Shown here: positions 7,666 through 15,622 of the stretch, piece after piece
Numbering within the stretch: the first letter of the stretch is position 1
Layout: the number at the start of each line of letters is the position of its first letter
Assembly: GCA_039924425.1 (NCBI GenBank)
Contig: JBDTAX010000106.1
Span: 1-27,609, forward strand
Direction of reading: 5' to 3'
DNA from: GCA-003244245 sp039924425
GTDB taxonomy: Bacteria > Actinomycetota > Actinomycetes > Mycobacteriales > Pseudonocardiaceae
DNA length: 27,609 nucleotides
Program-made: the position numbers and the translations under genes
Notes under the pieces: model-generated
The model's input: the letters and a program-made list of their open reading frames with translations, nothing else
Databases searched by the model: none
Told to the model about the DNA's origin: nothing

Positions 7666-8837
7666 CCCGCCCGGCGATGGTGGGGTGCACGCGGCCGCGG
7701 CTGACCCTGGGCGTGTACGGGCCGGGCTGCCCGAGCAGTAGCGGGGTCGCTCGCTACATCCAGGCGTCGCTGCCCTACCTGCGCGAGCACTACGACGTCA
7801 CCCACGTTGGTGAGGACACCGCTTGGGACCCGAGCTCTTTTGACGTGGTGCTGTACCACCTGGGAAACAACGTCCTGCACCACAGCGCGTTTCGTGCGCT
7901 GCGCCGCCGTCCCGGCCCGGTCCTGCTTCACGAGTACAACAACCTCAACTACTACTACGAAGCGTGGCAGCGCCTCGACGACGACGAGCGCGCCGCCGTC
8001 CTAGCCATGCTGGGGCGCTGCCTGGGAGGCGCTTTCGGCCACCGCGATGATCTGGAGCGGCATCTGGCCGGCCACCCGCACGTCGACCGGTACAGCCTGG
8101 ACTCGGGCATCGAGAGCCTTGCGGTTTCAGCCGCCACCCGCACGCTTGTCCACTCGCCTGAGGCCGCGGCTGTCCTTGTCGGGCGCTATCCGCGCGCACG
8201 CGTCGACGTACTGCCCTTCCCCGTCGGGCGCATCCCGGAAGGCAACCCGGCTGCGGTCCGCGCCAGGCTCGGGATCGCGCCGGACACCTACGTGTTCGCG
8301 ACCTTCGGGTTCATCGGTGAGTACAAGCGTGTGGAGCAGATTCTCACCGCCTGGCAGAGCTGGAGCGATCGGCCGGCTGAGGCGCTGCTGCTGCTCGTCG
8401 GCGCGACTCAGTACGACATCCAGCTCCCGGACGAGCCGTGTGTCCGGCACACTGGGTACCTGGCCGACGATGACTTCGACGCCCTCGTCGTGGCGGTGGA
8501 CTGCGGTATTCAGTTACGGCACCCTTGGTTGGGGGAGACCTCTGGGCCGACCAGTATGCTGCTGGCTCACCAGCGCCCGCTGATCTGCACCGGCAACCTC
8601 GCCGGGCAGACCGGCGTCCACGACAGCGTGCTGCTTGTGCCCACTGGCACAGGGGAAGTCGCGGCCCTGGTCGAGGCGATGCGGAGCCAGCACCGTCGGC
8701 CAACACGCCCCAGCCGTTATGACAGCGCGTGGTCCTGGGACACCTGGACCAGCGCTGTCACCCACGCCCTGGCCCCAGCCCCCGAGCATGTCGCCGACGT
8801 CGACATAAGCGCCCGCTCCCGGCCGACGCGAGCGTGA
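7662..8837 (+). CDS. GT-B glycosyltransferase, divergent GT4-like
   Basis: A 391-residue protein. LTLGVYGPGCPSSSGVARYI is an N-terminal acceptor-domain strand and Gly loop, LLHEYNNLNYYYEAW has the tone of GT4 proteins acting near His/Glu acceptor sites, and ATFGFIGEYKRVEQILTAW is the start of the donor domain. The E-x7-E motif is degenerate: around GETSGPTSMLLAHQRPLI the first acid is E and the second is missing. It pairs with the preceding glycosyltransferase, suggesting two successive glycosylations. It overlaps genes on both sides (ATGA 7662, GTGA 8834). A TTA codon lies at 8514-8516. Confidence 0.77.
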   Translation: MTRPAMVGCTRPRLTLGVYGPGCPSSSGVARYIQASLPYLREHYDVTHVGEDTAWDPSSFDVVLYHLGNNVLHHSAFRALRRRPGPVLLHEYNNLNYYYEAWQRLDDDERAAVLAMLGRCLGGAFGHRDDLERHLAGHPHVDRYSLDSGIESLAVSAATRTLVHSPEAAAVLVGRYPRARVDVLPFPVGRIPEGNPAAVRARLGIAPDTYVFATFGFIGEYKRVEQILTAWQSWSDRPAEALLLLVGATQYDIQLPDEPCVRHTGYLADDDFDALVVAVDCGIQLRHPWLGETSGPTSMLLAHQRPLICTGNLAGQTGVHDSVLLVPTGTGEVAALVEAMRSQHRRPTRPSRYDSAWSWDTWTSAVTHALAPAPEHVADVDISARSRPTRA

Positions 8838-9685
8838 GCGCACTGGACGCGACGGCTGCCCGCGACGTCCTTGTGGACGCTGTGCAGCGCGCCGGCAGCC
8901 GCCTGCTGCGGACCTGGCCACAGCACGGCCAGGACGAGGCCGACGGGTTGCGGCCGCGACGCAAGAACGACGGCAGCTGGGTGAGCCAGGCTGACCACGA
9001 CAGCGAGCGCATCATCACCGAAGTCCTGGCCCGGACCGTCCCCGGCGCGGAGATCGTCAGTGAGGAGGACGAGCGCTCCCATGACCACTGTGGGCGGACG
9101 CTGTGGTTCCTGGACCCTCTCGACGGCACCCGCCAGTATCTCGACGGCTCGCCGGACTTCGCGATCCTGCTCAGCGCCTGGACCGACGGGCGCCCCGTGT
9201 TCTCGGTTGCCCTGTTCCCCGCCGAGGGAATTCTGGCGATCGCCCATGGAAACCGGGCCAGCTTCTCCAGCCACGGCTGCGCGCAGCTTGCAGGACCGCA
9301 GCTGGCGGAATCGCAGCCTGTCCATGCCGTCTACTGCAATCCACCCCGCCTGCGCCAGGCGCTGCCCGCCGGTACCGCGTACCGGGTCGACACCTACGAG
9401 TCGACCCGGGCGTTGGTCGACGTCGCCCGCGGCCACGCTGCCGGCGCCGTCGTCCTGCTGTGCGGGCATCTCGCCTGGGACGTCGCCGCGCCCATGCACC
9501 TGGTCACCGCAGCCGGGGGACTGGTCAGCGACGAGCACAGCGACGCTGTCCTGCTCACCGGCACGCACGTGCCAGCCCGCTATCTTGTGGCCGCGCGGAC
9601 GGCCACACTGCATCGCCTGCTTGTGCACGCCCTGACCGCCGAGCCCCGTCCGGACGCCGGGCGGCCACCCGTTAGAGGACTGTGA
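8834..9685 (+). CDS. inositol-monophosphatase / CysQ-family phosphatase
   Basis: A 283-residue member of the lithium-sensitive FIG phosphatase superfamily. The metal-binding motifs are EIVSEED (about residues 73-79), WFLDPLDGTRQYLDG (about 91-105; family WIIDPIDGT) and WDVAAPMHLVTAAGG (about 215-229; family WDxAAxxxIVxEAGG). All acidic metal ligands appear present. Members hydrolyse inositol phosphates, fructose-1,6-bisphosphate, histidinol phosphate or 3'-phosphoadenosine 5'-phosphate; sequence does not separate these. Here it may give the operon a second dephosphorylation step. It overlaps the upstream gene at GTGA and ends one base before the methyltransferase. Confidence 0.85.
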   Translation: MSALDATAARDVLVDAVQRAGSRLLRTWPQHGQDEADGLRPRRKNDGSWVSQADHDSERIITEVLARTVPGAEIVSEEDERSHDHCGRTLWFLDPLDGTRQYLDGSPDFAILLSAWTDGRPVFSVALFPAEGILAIAHGNRASFSSHGCAQLAGPQLAESQPVHAVYCNPPRLRQALPAGTAYRVDTYESTRALVDVARGHAAGAVVLLCGHLAWDVAAPMHLVTAAGGLVSDEHSDAVLLTGTHVPARYLVAARTATLHRLLVHALTAEPRPDAGRPPVRGL

Positions 9686-9686
9686 C

Positions 9687-10454
9687 ATGTTGCTGCCACC
9701 TTCAGCCCCGGCAGACTGGGCCGACCGTTTCTTCGACGACGGCTTTGCCGAGACCTTCAGTATGCTGGGCAAGTACGACAGCACCGAGCAGAACCTGCGT
9801 GACATCGTCGCCCTGCTCGCCCTGGAGCCCGGCGCCCGGGTTCTGGATGTCCCGTGCGGAAGCGGCCGCTACGCCGCGCTGCTCAGCGCACTGGGGTACT
9901 GCGTCACCGGCATCGACAGTTCCCCAACGCAGATCGCCCACGCTCGCCGCCGCTGTCCGGCGTTGAAGCTCCTGCAGGCCGACATGCGCCAGCCACCCCC
10001 GGGCCCCTTCGAGGCGGTGCTCAATCTGTGGACCAGCTTCGGCTACCTCGCCACGGCGGGTGACGACCAAGACGCTCTAGCGGCCTGGCGGCGCAGCCTA
10101 GCCCCCGGCGGCACCCTGCTTATGGAGCTGACCACCCTGGAGCGCGCCGAGCACGAGAACCGCTGTGGAGACGCGCTCACCAACACGAAGCGCTTGGTGT
10201 ACCGCGGCGTCACCGAAGATGCCTGGTACGATTGGCAAAGTCAGGTGGCGCACGTGCGCTACAGCCGCTCCGGCTGGTCACGGGTATGCCGCACCCAGAT
10301 GTACTCCCGCCCCCAGCTTCAGGTCGCGCTACACCGCGCCGGTTTCGACCGGGTGACGTTCCTGGGAGACTTCTGCGGCGGACCTGTGGCACCGGCAAAC
10401 CGGACCGTAGTGCTGGCCAGCACTACGACCAACGGCTCTAACTTTCGGGCCTGA
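9687..10454 (+). CDS. class I SAM-dependent methyltransferase
   Basis: A 255-residue methyltransferase. Motif I is VLDVPCGSGRYAALL (from residue 52) followed by GIDSSPTQIAHAR (acidic ribose contact), then LLQADMRQPP and the post-motif strand FEAVLNLWTSFGYL. The pattern resembles small-molecule methyltransferases of natural-product clusters. The substrate is probably a cluster sugar or amine, by context. It is the last gene of the rightward operon and converges on the leftward operon across only 44 bp. The ATG at 9687 follows the phosphatase stop by one base. Confidence 0.85.
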   Translation: MLLPPSAPADWADRFFDDGFAETFSMLGKYDSTEQNLRDIVALLALEPGARVLDVPCGSGRYAALLSALGYCVTGIDSSPTQIAHARRRCPALKLLQADMRQPPPGPFEAVLNLWTSFGYLATAGDDQDALAAWRRSLAPGGTLLMELTTLERAEHENRCGDALTNTKRLVYRGVTEDAWYDWQSQVAHVRYSRSGWSRVCRTQMYSRPQLQVALHRAGFDRVTFLGDFCGGPVAPANRTVVLASTTTNGSNFRA

Positions 10455-10498
10455 CCGGGGCACCTGACGACCCACCAACTCGCGCTGCGGTACATGGC

Positions 10499-11356
10499 CT
10501 AGGAGTGGACACGGGAGCCCGGTGTAGTATGCCCGGTCGATAGCAAGTCGGGCCTACTTGGCCGTCGGCGCAGCACCCAGACCTGCTCGCGCGACCCTGG
10601 GCCGAAGGGCTGCTGGTCGAACGACCCAAACAGGTTCTGGACCTCGAAACCGGCGCTGTGTGCGGCGTGCCGCACGTCCTGGACGCTCACCCAGCCCAGG
10701 ACGTAGGAGCAGCACCGCTCCTCGCTGACCGAGCCGCCCGCCAGACGAACCTGCGCCCTCAGCTCGCACAGCAGCTCCTGCGACTGGGGTGCGGCCCGCT
10801 GGCTGTGCCGCAGCACCAGTGAGCATCCGCCGATCAGCGGCCCGGCATACACCACCTCCTCCTGCGCCAACGGGCCGGCGCCATCTGCGTGCACCACGAA
10901 ATGGTCGAAGGCGAACAGTCCGTCCGGCTGGAGCATCTCGCGGACGCTGCTGAGTAGGGCGTGCAGCCGTGTCGGGGTGTGGAAGTGGCCTACCGTGCGC
11001 AGCGGCAGCACAGCCAGCCCGACTGGAGCGGCGGGGCGGTAGGTGAGCACGTCGCCTTGGACCAGTTCGACGGCGGCCTGGAGCGGGAGCGCCGGCCGAG
11101 CTGCCAGCTTGCTGCCCGCCACCGCCAGCATCTCCGGTGCGTTGTCGACGCCGACCACCGGCACGCCCACGGCAGCCAGGGCAAGCGCGATCCGGCCGGT
11201 GCCGGTCCCTAGCTCCAAGACCGGGCCGTTGGCGCTGAGTGCCAGGTCGAGGTAAAAGCGCTCGCTCCCGGCCCGGGCTGGGTCAGTGGACACCCACAAG
11301 TCGTACAGATCAGCCATCCGCCGGTAAGGATCTGCCGGTGCGTGCGGCGCGGTCAT
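10499..11356 (-). CDS. class I SAM-dependent methyltransferase, second of the cluster
   Basis: A 285-residue methyltransferase with motif I VLELGTGTGRIALALA (from residue 46) and VVGVDNAPEMLAVA. The N-terminal YRRMADLYDLW is typical of small-molecule methyltransferases. It is only distantly similar to the methyltransferase at 9687-10454, so the two are not a recent duplication. ATG 11356 overlaps the kinase stop (ATGA) and has GGAG eight bases upstream, so it is preferred over an in-frame start at 11410 that would lie inside the kinase gene. It is the last gene of the leftward operon. Confidence 0.83.
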   Translation of the reverse strand: MTAPHAPADPYRRMADLYDLWVSTDPARAGSERFYLDLALSANGPVLELGTGTGRIALALAAVGVPVVGVDNAPEMLAVAGSKLAARPALPLQAAVELVQGDVLTYRPAAPVGLAVLPLRTVGHFHTPTRLHALLSSVREMLQPDGLFAFDHFVVHADGAGPLAQEEVVYAGPLIGGCSLVLRHSQRAAPQSQELLCELRAQVRLAGGSVSEERCCSYVLGWVSVQDVRHAAHSAGFEVQNLFGSFDQQPFGPGSREQVWVLRRRPSRPDLLSTGHTTPGSRVHS

Positions 11357-12315
11357 GAAAGGAGCTCCCAGCTGGCCGGATCGTTCAGTATCGACAGCGC
11401 CCACTTCCAATGACCGGTCTGCCTGATCAACACTTGGGGGTCGGGGTAGAGGTCACATGACAGCAGCGCCGCGACCAGCACGTAGGCCTGCAGCCTGCTG
11501 CGGGCCTGGTCGCCTACCCGCGCTGCTGCCTGGTTCAGCAGCTTGGCGCGCACATGAGCCTGGTCGCTGTCGTACATGTTGTAGTACGCGCAGGCGGTCG
11601 CCAGGTCGTACAGCGGGTCACCGAACATGGTGAAGGTCCCAAAGTCGATGATCCCGGTCACCGTGCCGTTATCGTCGACCAAGACGTTGCCGGGGAACAG
11701 GTCGCCGTGGATGACCCCAACCCGTCCTACGTAGCGGCCCGAGAATAGGGCCAGAAGTCGAGCGACTCCGGCAGCAGCGCCGGGCCAGTCCAGCTCGAGG
11801 GTGAGTCCGAGGGACTGCTGCTGGTGGCGGATCATGTCCCGCAGGAACCCGTGCCAGTCGCTGGCCTGGTGGCCGGGCTGCTGCTGTCCGGCCAGCAGCA
11901 AGACGCGGTCGTAGGCCGGCTCGACGCGTGCCTGGCCCAGCCCGACGACGGCGTCGAGGTAAGCGGCCTGTAGGTCGGCGTCGTGGCCATGTTCCGGGCG
12001 CTCGCTGATCGGCGAGCCTGCGATGCGCTGCTCAGTGACTGCCAACAGGTCTTGGCCCGGCGTGATGTCATGAATGACGGGCAGGGCGAAGCCGACACCG
12101 TTCAGCCGCAGTCGCGAGTAGAAGTCCTGCAGGGTGCGCAGCGTGTCCGCTTGGTCCACCCCAGCGTAAACTTTGAGCACCCGGTCGGTACCCGTCGCGT
12201 ACACGTGGGCCTCGGTGCCCCTGGCAAGCAACGCCGCGGGGGATAGGCCGTGTGCCCGGAGCAGGCGCAGCTCCTCGTCCTGGTTAATGTCGGCCGAATT
12301 GCGCCTTGAAACCAC
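11353..12315 (-). CDS. APH-fold small-molecule kinase
   Basis: A 320-residue member of the aminoglycoside phosphotransferase / choline kinase fold. K48 (RVLKVYAG) is the ATP lysine, VIHGDLFPGNVLVDD holds the catalytic D205 and N210 (HGDxxxxN), and GIIDFGTFTMFGDP carries the metal-binding D224. The enzyme phosphorylates a hydroxyl group of a small molecule. In a cluster with glycosyltransferases it could be a biosynthetic sugar kinase or self-protection by phosphorylating the product; the sequence cannot decide. The GTG start has AGGGGG nine bases upstream. It sits between the GT15-like gene (63-bp gap) and the methyltransferase (ATGA overlap). Confidence 0.83.
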   Translation of the reverse strand: MVSRRNSADINQDEELRLLRAHGLSPAALLARGTEAHVYATGTDRVLKVYAGVDQADTLRTLQDFYSRLRLNGVGFALPVIHDITPGQDLLAVTEQRIAGSPISERPEHGHDADLQAAYLDAVVGLGQARVEPAYDRVLLLAGQQQPGHQASDWHGFLRDMIRHQQQSLGLTLELDWPGAAAGVARLLALFSGRYVGRVGVIHGDLFPGNVLVDDNGTVTGIIDFGTFTMFGDPLYDLATACAYYNMYDSDQAHVRAKLLNQAAARVGDQARSRLQAYVLVAALLSCDLYPDPQVLIRQTGHWKWALSILNDPASWELLS

Positions 12316-12378
12316 GGTGTGTTCCCCCTGTCGGTGCGTGCGGCCACTGCTGGCAGCTGGCGGATACCTAGGAGTGTG

Positions 12379-13539
12379 TCAGCCGGACTCGGCCTGCTGC
12401 TCTCGCCATTGCGGCACCGCTGCCGGCTGCTCGTACACCACACGCAGGAAGCGATCTAGTCCGCAGTTGTGCAGGTAATCGCAGAAGGCCGGGAAGTCCG
12501 TCAGGCTCCCGGACTCGCGGTACGGCGCCAAACCAGAGCGCTTACCTCCAGTCGGCAGGCCGTCAGGGCCGGCGGCGCCCCGTAGGGCCTGGGACATGAC
12601 GTGCCAGCCGGCGTTGTCGTAGGCACCCCACTCCCGCTCGTAGCGCTTGCTGTAGGGGAACACCAGCCGCCCCACCTGGTAGTCCGGCCCTGCAAGTGCC
12701 AGGATCGACTGTAGCGGAGCGTCTCCCCACCGGAAGTAGAGGACGCCGCCGTGCCGCTCAAGTGCCTCGACTAGCTGGACGGCTAGCGGGGTGCTCCAGA
12801 GAGATGTGCGGCACACCTGGAAGTTGTTGTAGAACATTATTGGTGCGCTCATGGTGCCCTGGTCCCGCGCAGCAGAGCGCAGGGGCGCGGGCAGCTCGCG
12901 CTGCAGCTGGCTGAGCTGGTGACCTGTCATCTCCGGCGCGCCAAGTCTGTGGATGAAGACGTTGGACACGCGCGGCCAGACCTGCGGCAGCGCTGCCCGT
13001 ACGAAGTCCTCGAGACCAAAGGCGTTCAGAGGGTGCTCAAGGTGGATCAGGTTCGAGGCGAAGTCCAAGTCGTACCGAGCAGCGACCTCGAACAGGTCTG
13101 CTGCCAAGCGCTCTTCGATGACCGAGTCGTCGTCGAGGCGCATGTAGTACTCGAACTCCGTGACGTACCGGGGCAGGTGCACCAGCCACCAGCGGCACAT
13201 CAAGCGGTAGCGGATGCCCCGCGCTACCGGCACCAGCGAGGCGTGCAACGCAACTGTCTGCTCATCCAATTCTACTGGCACGCGGAAGTCCTCAGGATCC
13301 ACCTGCCGGAACTGGAGCAAACGACCTAGGCCACCGCGCACGCCAGCCTTCACCAGCTCCTGGCTGGCGAGGTCGTAGTCACCCTCGTGGAAGATATGCA
13401 CTGGGTACTGGAAGCGGCCGTTGAAGTTCCTGAACAGGAAGTACAGACTTGTCTGCAGATAAGCCCTGCGCTCAGCAGTATTTCGTGTCAGGTAAACGAT
13501 AACCCCAGGCTGCTTCAGCCCTTTTGCTGGCATTGACAT
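12379..13539 (-). CDS. KRE2/MNT1 (GT15)-like alpha-mannosyltransferase
   Basis: A 386-residue protein with features of fungal GT15 alpha-1,2-mannosyltransferases. VIVYLTRNTAERRAYLQTSL and FNGRFQYPVHIF match the N-terminal ARN...RFNxxFxYPxxF region. YMRLDDDSV (D136-D138) sits where fungal enzymes have their metal-binding acidic motif. FYNNFQV (236-242) and GGVLYFRWGDAPLQS (264-278) match the family signature FWSNFEI...GGFFYERWGDAPVHS. From memory, the Glu of NFE is a proposed catalytic residue; here it is Gln241, so activity is uncertain. There is no signal or membrane segment, unlike the Golgi type II fungal enzymes. It is first in the leftward operon. ATG 13533 is an alternative start. Confidence 0.75.
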   Translation of the reverse strand: MSMPAKGLKQPGVIVYLTRNTAERRAYLQTSLYFLFRNFNGRFQYPVHIFHEGDYDLASQELVKAGVRGGLGRLLQFRQVDPEDFRVPVELDEQTVALHASLVPVARGIRYRLMCRWWLVHLPRYVTEFEYYMRLDDDSVIEERLAADLFEVAARYDLDFASNLIHLEHPLNAFGLEDFVRAALPQVWPRVSNVFIHRLGAPEMTGHQLSQLQRELPAPLRSAARDQGTMSAPIMFYNNFQVCRTSLWSTPLAVQLVEALERHGGVLYFRWGDAPLQSILALAGPDYQVGRLVFPYSKRYEREWGAYDNAGWHVMSQALRGAAGPDGLPTGGKRSGLAPYRESGSLTDFPAFCDYLHNCGLDRFLRVVYEQPAAVPQWREQQAESG

Positions 13540-13831
13540 CAGCTCACCACCTAACCGGATCTTTCACGTCGATTCCGACTGCGAGTATGAGTGGCTTGTC
13601 GGGCCGCTTGCAGCCTGATTCTGCCTTTGAGCGTGACAATTCGTCCGAAATTCGTCGTCCAAGTAGGCGCGCCACGGACTGGACGACCTATTTATCAGGG
13701 CTCGTGAATAACCCTCCATGTTCCCCCCACCGCTACACCGTCGCGCTCCTGGATCGCTGCTAGACCAGCACAGGGGCGCATGGTCCGCGCCGGGCGATGC
13801 CGTTGATCGTGAACAAGCGAGACATTGATCA
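13540..13831. promoter_or_regulatory. divergent intergenic region, promoter of the leftward operon expected
   Basis: No convincing gene lies here. It separates the leftward cluster operon from the rightward small gene at 13832 and must hold at least one promoter; I cannot point to a clear -35/-10 pair. It is slightly less GC-rich than its surroundings. The left boundary of the integrative element may lie in or near it, but no att repeat is visible. Confidence 0.35.
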
Positions 13832-13834
13832 ATG
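13823..13834. promoter_or_regulatory. 12-bp perfect palindrome over a start codon
   Basis: CATTGATCAATG is a perfect palindrome whose last three bases are the ATG of the 13832 gene. It lies inside a wider inverted pair GTGAAC (13809-13814) and GTTCAC (13836-13841). A regulator bound here would block both promoter clearance and the start codon. Candidate operator only. Confidence 0.35.
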
Positions 13835-14191
13835 AGTTCACCGCTGAACGGTCATGATGAGCAGCCTGGGATAGACGCGGCGCTGCGACTGTCGTCCCGG
13901 ACGCTGGATTGGCTGGCCGACAATCCCCGCGCCAGCAAGATCGCCCTCTCAGTGTGGGACAAGCTCACCGAGCTGGAGCGAGCGGGTCACCGGCCCGATA
14001 CCATCGACAGGTTCCGGCGGATCTTGGCTGAGCATCGGCCCACGTCAGCGGGTCGATGCCGGGCCTGTCCCCGGTTGAGATGGCGGCGTCGGCGCTTTCC
14101 CTGCCTCGTGTGGCACGAGATCCGCGATGAGCTGTTCGGCTGGATCCCCTGGGGGCCGCAGCCGCCGAGCTTGCCAGTTCAGCGCCGCTGA
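13832..14191 (+). CDS. small Cys/Trp-motif protein of unknown function
   Basis: A 119-residue protein with a helical N-terminal half (LDWLADNPRASKIALSVWD, then IDRFRRILAEHR) and a basic motif GRCRACPRLRWRRRRFPCLVW. Short actinomycete proteins with a C-x2-C-x-n-RWRRxRFPCxVW signature often sit beside XRE-type regulators; I recognise the pattern but know no function. The cysteines could bind a metal. There is no clear ribosome binding site before ATG 13832. It converges on the XRE-TPR gene. Confidence 0.6.
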   Translation: MSSPLNGHDEQPGIDAALRLSSRTLDWLADNPRASKIALSVWDKLTELERAGHRPDTIDRFRRILAEHRPTSAGRCRACPRLRWRRRRFPCLVWHEIRDELFGWIPWGPQPPSLPVQRR

Positions 14192-14296
14192 TGGGGCCGC
14201 CGCACTCCGTCCCCATCACCCTCATGCGCCTTGCCCGGCGGTGCCGCCCACCCATGACCGCCGCCGGGCGAGGTTTCCACCCCAGTGAGACAACCG

Positions 14297-15616
14297 CTAG
14301 ATGCGGGTCGTGGCGAGCTGCCGGGACGCGCGGGCCAGGTCCCGGGCGTCGCTGCCGGGTCGGGCTTCCAGTGCGGTGGCCAGGGGTATGAGCAGGTCTC
14401 GTCGCACGGCGACAGATTGCAGAGTCTTCACCTTTCCGATGGCCTCGTGGGCCAGGGCCAGCCCCTGGGGTTCTCCGGCCCGGAGGTGTACCTCGGCGAG
14501 GACGAGTTCGGCCACGGTGTGGCTCCGGCGGTGATGGCCTTCGCGGTAGGTGCGCACCGCGCTGTCGGCGGACTGCTCGGCGGCGTCGAGCTGGCCCAGG
14601 TCGCGCTGAACCCGCGCGGTGTCCAGGTCGGCGCCCGCGCGCTCGAACGCGTCTCGGGGCGCTGGCCCGTCGTTGGCTTCGGCGAGGTAGCGGGTGGCCT
14701 CATCAATGCCGCCCATGGCGGCGTAGGCGGTCGCGGAAGTCCGGTTCAGCCGCGCCGTGAGGGTCTGCACCCAGGAGCCGTCGGTCGTCGAGAGGGACTT
14801 GCCGAGCACAGATCCTCCGAGTCGAAAGTGCCCGAGCTGGAACAGCTTGAGCGCATCGTTGGGGTGCCCAGCGCGGATCAGTACAAACCCGGCGTGCCAG
14901 GCGGCGTTGACTATCCCGTAGTCATCCCCGGCCTCATCGCCGAACCGCAGGGCGCGCGTGAAGTGGCCCATGCCGTCCACACCCGCGTCGTAACAGCACC
15001 AGCCCGCCTCGGTGTGCAGCTCAGCCAGCGCGGCACGAAGCTGTGCCTTGACTTCGTCCGTCGCGGGAACTTGCATCCACTGGGTGTAGAGCGTCGCGGT
15101 GGCACCGAACACATCGCCTTGCCCGCCGTAGTACCGGGCCACTCCGCGCAGCCGATCGGTGACCGCCCGCACGGTGTGCACGTGGGACATGCCCAGCCGC
15201 GAGGGCAGGGACTGGCCTGTTGGCAGGGCCAGCTGGATGGGTGCGCCCAGGGCTCGTATTCCCCGCTTCACGGCAACTGCCATGGTGGCGGCAACCAGGA
15301 CACGGCGTTTCACGTGCTCGTCCACCTCCTTCTTAACGGAAGGTGCGTCCGGTGTGTGTTCACCGTAACTCACGCCCAGCCGCGCCCGGGACATGCCGAG
15401 CCCGTCGGCGATGCGCTCCAGCACCCGGACGTTCAGCACCTGGCGGCCGTGGAGGATCTCGCTCACCTCGGACTGGGACTGCCCGGTCAGCTCCGCGATC
15501 CGGCGCTGGCTCACCCCGACACGCCGCAGCAGGCGGTACAGCGCGCCGATGTCCCGGGCGGTCAGCGCGGCGCGCACCTCGTCGTCGTCGAAGAACGTGG
15601 GGTCAATGCGGTTCAT
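14297..15616 (-). CDS. XRE-family regulator with TPR-like C-terminal domain
   Basis: A 439-residue protein. Residues 20-80 form a Cro/C1-type helix-turn-helix (LYRLLRRVGVSQRRIAELTG, QSEVSEILHGR, VLERIADGLGMSRARLG). The long Ala-rich helical remainder has tetratricopeptide-like helix pairs (ALKLFQLGHFRLG, YAAMGGIDEATRYLAEA, DLGQLDAAEQSADSAVRTYR), as in peptide-sensing or Bld/WhiB-network regulators of actinomycetes. It is the third gene of a leftward operon, six bases after the GNAT gene. Proteins of this layout are common in AICEs and may link transfer or conserved expression to host state; the signal is unknown. Confidence 0.8.
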   Translation of the reverse strand: MNRIDPTFFDDDEVRAALTARDIGALYRLLRRVGVSQRRIAELTGQSQSEVSEILHGRQVLNVRVLERIADGLGMSRARLGVSYGEHTPDAPSVKKEVDEHVKRRVLVAATMAVAVKRGIRALGAPIQLALPTGQSLPSRLGMSHVHTVRAVTDRLRGVARYYGGQGDVFGATATLYTQWMQVPATDEVKAQLRAALAELHTEAGWCCYDAGVDGMGHFTRALRFGDEAGDDYGIVNAAWHAGFVLIRAGHPNDALKLFQLGHFRLGGSVLGKSLSTTDGSWVQTLTARLNRTSATAYAAMGGIDEATRYLAEANDGPAPRDAFERAGADLDTARVQRDLGQLDAAEQSADSAVRTYREGHHRRSHTVAELVLAEVHLRAGEPQGLALAHEAIGKVKTLQSVAVRRDLLIPLATALEARPGSDARDLARASRQLATTRI

Positions 15617-15622
15617 CGGTGA

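Noticed and set aside
13524..13763. Plus-strand ORF overlapping the start of the GT15-like gene
   Set aside because: No ribosome binding site, no recognisable motif, and it overlaps a well-supported gene on the other strand.
14285..15622. 445-codon plus-strand frame opposite the XRE-TPR gene
   Set aside because: The minus-strand frame has a clear helix-turn-helix and TPR-like helices; the plus frame has none.
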